From: Perkinsus olseni
Lineage: Eukaryota; Perkinsozoa; Perkinsida; Perkinsidae
Direction of reading: 5' to 3'
DNA: 12,205 bases
NCBI GenBank assembly: GCA_013115135.1
Contig: JABANP010000919.1
Location: 1-12,205 of the forward strand
Part shown: piece after piece, positions 8,055 to 12,205 of the stretch
How the letters are laid out: each line of letters begins with the position of its first letter
Numbering within the stretch: position 1 is the stretch's first letter
The notes under the pieces: model-generated
What the model saw: only the letters and a program-made list of their open reading frames with translations
Databases searched by the model: none
What the model was told of the DNA's origin: nothing
Program-made: the position numbers and the translations under genes

Positions 8055-8764
8055 ATGATGGACGACGATAGCGTTCAGATCATCAGGGTGGCAGACGCAG
8101 ACGCACCCCGGCGCCCGGCCTACGGCTCTACCCCAAACCCTCCAGAGCAGGAAGAAACAACCCACAGTGGCGGTGTGAGTTCTTTCGGTTGGAGGAGCCC
8201 CGTTAAAGCGTACCATTGTCGATTCGTAGTCTCTCAGTTGCCCCGAGCCCATCATTTCCTTTCTTTCTTTTTCTTTGTAGGGGGGAAATTACTTGTCCAA
8301 ATTGGGTGCGTCGGTGGTGAGGCCACGACAGTACCAATTTGGGGCCGCAGGCTACATTTCTGGCAAGGGTGGGCGAGTTTAGTTGCGAGTGTTGGATGGG
8401 ATGCACTTTCAGCGCAGGGTTTGCATCATCGCTGAAAACATTTACCGACTATGGCCGTTCAAGCTCGATGGACCTCTGCACAACATCTAGCCTCAAAAGC
8501 GGTACCACGCGCCGAGGCAGAAATCCTGTCACCCAGGAGTACTTCAATCGCATCTGCAAGTACGTGATAACATCACGTCAGTCGCCAAAGAGACCGCTTC
8601 CAAGCACCTTGCGAGTTCGATATGGGAGCGAAGATCCTTTCGGGTGTATCGGACGCCAGACTTCGTACAGAAATAGTTTTGTCATACAAAATCTCGACCA
8701 ATTTGCCGGATCTCCTGCCACTTCCGTGCTGGTCCAGTTATGGAGCGAGTTCAGGGCCGTATAG
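8055..8764 (+). CDS. Candidate hypothetical gene or relic, first exon 8055-8172
   Basis: A first exon could run from ATG 8055 (a second ATG follows at once) to 8172. It encodes about 39 acidic, Pro-rich residues with YGSTPNP and PEQEE, followed by donor GTGAGT and, at 8280, an acceptor after a long pyrimidine tract (intron 108 nt). The downstream reading is ambiguous. Continuing the frame reaches a stop near 8435. A second possible intron, 8369-8417 (49 nt, matching the short introns of the P450s), leads instead to a stop at 8488-8490. Another frame is open from 8339 to 8764 with no clear link to exon 1. A third reads protein-like segments (RPRQYQFGAAGYISGKGG, then IAENIYRLWPFKLDG) but is cut by TAG at 8380, 8488 and 8674. 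No family recognised. It may be a real multi-exon gene, a pseudogene or chance. Confidence 0.3.
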
Positions 8765-8771
8765 AGTTAAT

Positions 8772-9015
8772 CAAGAAGCATGGGAATAGTGCTCGGAGAC
8801 CTCCTCGTGGTTATTCCCGGAAACTCGTCGGATAAAGCTGCTACGGATGTTGTTAAGGCATCATCGTAGCGGTTTTGTTTCGCCCACCATCCCACCCCTT
8901 AACCAAGTAGCATGGGGGGCATACTCCCTAGGTAGTGTATCCTAGGGCGTATGCGACAGAGTACATCGCAGGTCGATGCAACTCTGCCAATCAACCCAAT
9001 CCGCCATGCTTCTTG
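8772..9015. mobile_element. Candidate MITE, 244 bp, hAT-like ends
   Basis: Terminal inverted repeats of 12 bp are perfect: CAAGAAGCATGG at 8772-8783 and CCATGCTTCTTG at 9004-9015. They are flanked by a direct repeat AGTTAAT (8765-8771 and 9016-9022), which fits a target-site duplication. If the last G is not counted in the element, the duplication is 8 bp, GAGTTAAT. CA...TG ends with a 7-8 bp duplication resemble hAT-type elements. There is no room for a transposase and none is seen. Inside is a second hairpin at 8919-8954. Together these suggest a non-autonomous DNA transposon; other copies would be needed to be sure. Confidence 0.55.
8919..8954. repeat. Hairpin inside the candidate MITE
   Basis: Arms GCATACTCCCTAGG (8919-8932) and CCTAGGGCGTATGC (8941-8954) pair at 13 of 14 positions around an 8-nt loop. 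It lies entirely within the element bounded by the 12-bp terminal repeats. Confidence 0.8.
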
Positions 9016-9605
9016 AGTTAATGTAATAGGCGTTGAAAGGCCACCAAGCTGGCCAAAAACCGGAACCCGAGGAAAGCTCGTCGCTGCGACAGCTACAAGG
9101 GAATTTGAACACGTATCGACTGAACAAAACTGTGTTATTCAGTTCGAAGTGGTCAGCCATAATCGAACTTCGATCCTCAATCCTTTTCTATCGCTCCATC
9201 CGAAGGAGTGATCAGCTATCACTCTACTGGCTCGCTTGATTTTGTTGTGTTCAGGGTTGCACACCCAAGCGACATCACCGAGTTTAAGCGCTTCTCATTG
9301 CGGTGCATAAGCAGACTGCTTGCAGCAGAGTTAACTCTTGTTTCGACGTCGTTATATCCGTCGCCATGGTGTTTCATCTTGTTCAGTGAGAGTTCGCTCT
9401 GATGTGTTCCAATTGTAGCATCTCGGATTCCAAAGCACTACTGCTGGAACGCGACATGAGTAGAGTGGTATATGCCTGCAGCTGACGATGTTGTGCAGTA
9501 AGGATAAAAAACGAGACTGGTGATTCATCAGTGATGAAGTCCGCAATGAACAACGACCCCCCATGGCAGACAGAAAGTCAGCAAAGGAGCTCGGCGATGA
9601 ATACT
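9016..9605. other. 3' flank of P450 C
   Basis: From about 9225 to 9605 this is the duplicated 3' flank shared with P450 A. The rest shows no gene. It contains hairpins GAGTGAT/ATCACTC (9206-9224, loop 5) and TTCATCA-G-TGATGAA (9524-9538). Confidence 0.6.
9524..9538. repeat. 15-nt palindrome with single-base centre
   Basis: TTCATCA-G-TGATGAA, preceded by TGAT so that TGAT/ATCA/TGAT alternate. Confidence 0.85.
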
Positions 9606-11821
9606 CTAGTGGTGCCGTGGGAACATCACGAGCTCAAGATTCTTTGGTCCGTAGTTGAACATCATCTCCCCACGGACACTTTCTGAACTATTCCTGAACC
9701 TAAGGTCATTAAAATGCCTGAGGATAAGGGTTACAATGATCGTAGTTTCAATAATAGCCATTCTCTGTCCCGGGCATTGCCGAGGGCCTCCGCCAAATGC
9801 GAGATGCTCGCGAGTGCGAAGTCGGTCGACCGCGGAGCCGTCATGTGTCAGCCAACGCTCGGGCCTGACAAATGAACTGATCTGGGAAGAGAAGGAGGAG
9901 CCGGTTGTGTACTTGAAAATTGTCCCGCCTTGCGACTCCTGAACCATAGCTTTGCGAAGAAGCGTGACAACCGCAGTTCCCGAAGGAATCGTCTTCCCAT
10001 TCAGTGAGGTCTCGGTGATGCTTTCGAGGAGAATCATCACGGTCGGGGGTTGCAGCTAACAGGATCACCGTACTCTGTCAGGCTGGGCCGGACTGAAACC
10101 TTACCCTCAGCGCCTCGAGTACACAGCACTCAACGAGCGGTAGCTCATCAACATCCGTCATCGTTTCCGGGTCGCGCCCGAGCGCATCCACCTCGGCTCG
10201 TGCCTTGCTCTGAATACAAGGGTTGAGACAGAGATAGTAGAGACACCAGGCGACCGCCGAAGCGGCAGTGTCGCCGCCGGCGATGAAGAACCTGCAACAA
10301 ACTGTTAAAGCGGTGAGACTGATCCCCAGATGATACAGTTTCCAACCTAGCACACGTGAGCATCATGTGACAGTTAAGAGTTACGTGATAATGTTGCCCC
10401 GCAAGTCTTCTCGGTCGATATCCATTAGTTTATCTAGTAGGTCCTGGCGTGCAGCCTGAACCCCGGCCTGCCGTTCTGCCTCCCTCTTGCTGGCGATCTC
10501 ATCACAAAGCTCATTGAGCCGCTCAACTCCCAGATGTAGCTAACAGGGAAGATAGCATTACAGAGCCATCACCGGGGCCGCACCTTTTTAATGAAGGGGT
10601 TAAGATTCCATGGGAATCTATCACGAGTCATCCAGGGGAAGTTACTCAAGATAGAAGCGTGACCTGACCCAACTATTGTATCTCTCAAGGCTCGCTGGAT
10701 CTCTCGAGGGCTGCGACCCAGAGCAACACCTGAAATTATTGAATGGGAATGTTCTATGATCGGGTGGCAATGGCGGTCGAAGCACTATTTCACGACCTGT
10801 GCATAGGAGCCTTTCAGTGGGGTATACTGTTTGACTCATTTCGGATTTCCTTAAGGCCCTCGCAGTGGTTGAAAACACTAGAACTCGTGCGGAACACCAT
10901 TAACCGAAGCCTTCGGTCCGAAGGGTTTGGCTCGTGAACGCCCACACTACCATCAGGGTTCAAAAAATTGTAGTCGTTCCCGAAACATGTAACGCACAAG
11001 GTATCGAGGGTGCAAAGCGGGATCCACTCGGTGGGAGACCAAACGATGCGCCCGTCTTGTGAGAGAACCCTCAGTTGCCGAACCTATTTATAAAATCATC
11101 AAGGAGAAACAGTAGAAAGCGCACCAGTTTTTTCGCGACTCTTGTCATGTCAGGTACCATGGCAGCAGAGTTCACGTCGTTGAAAGACGGGGCACCCAAT
11201 CGCCTAGTGCGTTTCCACTTTTCGCCTTCGGTAGTGACCATGCCGGTGAATGGCTGGATGTTATTCTTATTGAAGAGCCTTATGTAGGTGTTAGGACGCT
11301 CCGCGAGCACTTGTTGGATTCTGAAAAGCCAACATGCTCACAGCATCCTGCGCAGATGATAGCATTGCTGAACCGTTGGAGTCATGTTGTTCAAGTGAAA
11401 TATGACTGGCTCTGTCAGACAGAGCTTTGTTCTGCTGGGCGCCTTACTTGATGCAGTAAACACCACCGTAAGTGTCAGCCAATATCTCTAACGCGCGATG
11501 TAAGCGCTCCCGCGATAAGAGGCCAAAGGTGGGGAACTGAAAATTACCGACGCCAGGAATACTATCAATGAGGAGTAAGTTCACCACAATCCTCGACACC
11601 GTATGTTTAATGAACACCCAATAAACATTTTTCGACGAGCTCACCCGATTTGGCCCGCCGAAGCAGGCATGGAGGTCGACTTTGGGGCGTCTCATAAACT
11701 TCAGAGCTCTCAGAGCGAGTATTAAGGCTACACTCGTCCCCAAAATCAGCTTTCTGCGAGACTGGAGAAACCAGCAGCACTTCGCAATGAGGTCTTGGGC
11801 AGCAGCCGGCAAGTAGGCCAT
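9606..11821 (-). CDS. Cytochrome P450, paralog C (9 exons, 494 aa, 14-codon internal loss)
   Basis: Minus-strand exons, 5' to 3': 11821-11645, 11536-11448, 11320-11125, 11083-10951, 10729-10584, 10539-10385, 10291-10105, 10055-9913, 9864-9606. The phases match A and B and the joined frame is open. Landmarks: anchor about 25-42; W124xxxR128; I-helix A303-G-G-D-T-A308; E358xxR361; PERW; FGGGPRQCPG with Cys439. Two differences stand out. Exon 3 starts 42 nt (14 codons) shorter than in A, so the stretch that in A reads DVVVVSDPKLV, normally strand beta 1-2 and the start of helix B, is missing. The residue after the catalytic D-T is Ala rather than Ser/Thr. Exon 2 is also two codons shorter. Introns 3, 4, 6 and 7 have the same lengths as in A (41, 221, 93, 49). 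C is the inverted-duplicate partner of A. It may be expressed, but folding and activity are doubtful. A start 21 codons upstream (11884) is open but not shared by the paralogs. Confidence 0.85.
10903..10924. repeat. Alternating palindromes in intron 4 of P450 C
   Basis: ACCGAAG-C-CTTCGGT (10903-10917) overlaps CCTTCGG-T-CCGAAGG (10910-10924). Intron 4 of P450 A keeps only the first (2281-2295); its second copy is broken by one missing T. Confidence 0.85.
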
Positions 11822-11829
11822 TGCTAGCA

Positions 11830-11836
11830 GGAATGA
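11830..11836 (-). promoter_or_regulatory. Initiator-like TCATTYY upstream of P450 C
   Basis: On the minus strand, TCATTCC lies eight bases before the ATG at 11821, aligned with the motif in front of B. Conservation across all three paralogs could reflect common descent as well as function. Confidence 0.4.
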
Positions 11837-12124
11837 TAAGGCTCCTCCGCATGGACGATCGATAGACCGGACAGAAGGTGTCACTACTTTCGCGTTCAGT
11901 GCATAGTCGATTAGGATGCTCCACTGGCATTGTGCAGGAGTGCTGACGCATGCGTGCTGCAGCTATACTGCGTGCTCGCGAGCAGTGCTGCTCCATTATA
12001 GCTCGCGAGCCCGTTTGTGTGGTTTTTCTGTACTAGTGCTGAGGTTAGCTAGTATATGGAAGTAAGCTGTGTCAGTTGGTTCTCACCTGAATACTCGTCT
12101 ACTGCGCTGGTAAATCCACAATAC

Positions 12125-12150
12125 TGTCACAGTGACACTGTCACTGTCAC
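12125..12150. repeat. Alternating TGTCAC/GTGACA array
   Basis: TGTCAC-A-GTGACA (12125-12137) overlaps AGTGACA-C-TGTCACT (12131-12145), followed by another GTCAC. Four to five short units in alternating orientation. Confidence 0.85.
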
Positions 12151-12205
12151 TAATTGTAGCGCTCGCCCCGCGTTTACGCGCGCGCTCCGCTCCTGCGCTG
12201 TACGG

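Larger units (their letters stand above)
9225..11860 (-). repeat. Inverted duplication, right arm (carries P450 C)
   Basis: Reverse-oriented partner of about 1290-3985, separated from it by about 5.2 kb that contains paralog B. Relative to the left arm it has a 42-bp exon loss, a shorter intron 8 (48 vs 73 nt) and lacks the large palindrome at 3818-3846. Confidence 0.75.
11822..12205. other. Upstream region of P450 C and right flank
   Basis: Similarity to the P450 A upstream region fades within about 40-60 bp of the ATG. Further out it has two copies of the palindrome GCTCGCGAGC (11974-11983 and 12001-12010), with TATAAT on the minus strand between them, and a TGTCAC/GTGACA array at 12125-12150. 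No gene seen. Confidence 0.6.

Noticed and set aside
7926..8255. Minus-strand ORF of 109 codons opposite the 8055 candidate exon
   Set aside because: It covers the hairpin and the polypyrimidine region and shows no domain. The plus strand has better splice signals.
1340..11821. Biosynthetic gene cluster
   Set aside because: Only P450 paralogs are visible. No terpene synthase, polyketide synthase, transferase or transporter accompanies them.
1..12205. CRISPR array, tRNA or rRNA genes, bacterial operons
   Set aside because: No regular direct repeats with spacers, no cloverleaf or rRNA segments recognised, and spliceosomal introns show that the DNA is eukaryotic nuclear.

Overview
The window is eukaryotic DNA: the coding signal only becomes continuous when short spliceosomal introns are removed. 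The main content is three paralogous cytochrome P450 genes, called A, B and C here. A (1340-3619, +) and B (4916-7225, +) lie in tandem. C (11821-9606, -) faces them. Each has nine exons and eight introns at the same positions and in the same phases. Joining the exons gives open frames of 510, 511 and 494 codons plus stop, with the membrane anchor, C-helix WxxxR, I-helix AGxDT, K-helix ExxR, PERW and haem-binding FGxGPRQCPG in the right order. Many introns are only 41-50 nt.

Organism: not proven. Compact genes with very short introns, near-even base composition and a TCATTYY motif 9-20 bases upstream of each P450 ATG (this resembles the oomycete initiator element) suggest an oomycete or related stramenopile. 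This is inference.

Layout. 1-900: no P450 sequence. It has a short basic minus-strand ORF, several hairpins and a weak LTR-like stretch. About 1290-3985 and about 11860-9225 are an inverted duplication carrying genes A and C with their flanks. B sits between them and is more diverged. 3620-4915 is non-coding as far as I can see and rich in small hairpins. 7226-8054 is also non-coding. 8055-8764 holds a candidate first exon with good splice signals, but the downstream frame is ambiguous, so it may be a hypothetical gene or a relic. 8772-9015 looks like a 244-bp MITE, with 12-bp terminal inverted repeats and a 7-bp target duplication. 11822-12205 is the upstream region of gene C.

The P450s are probably ER-anchored monooxygenases of unknown substrate that share an electron-donating reductase encoded elsewhere. 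No other pathway gene is visible, so a metabolic cluster cannot be claimed. The least ordinary features are the 14-codon in-frame loss in gene C and a surplus of perfect palindromes with a single central base. These are all in non-coding DNA and are often stacked in alternating orientation.
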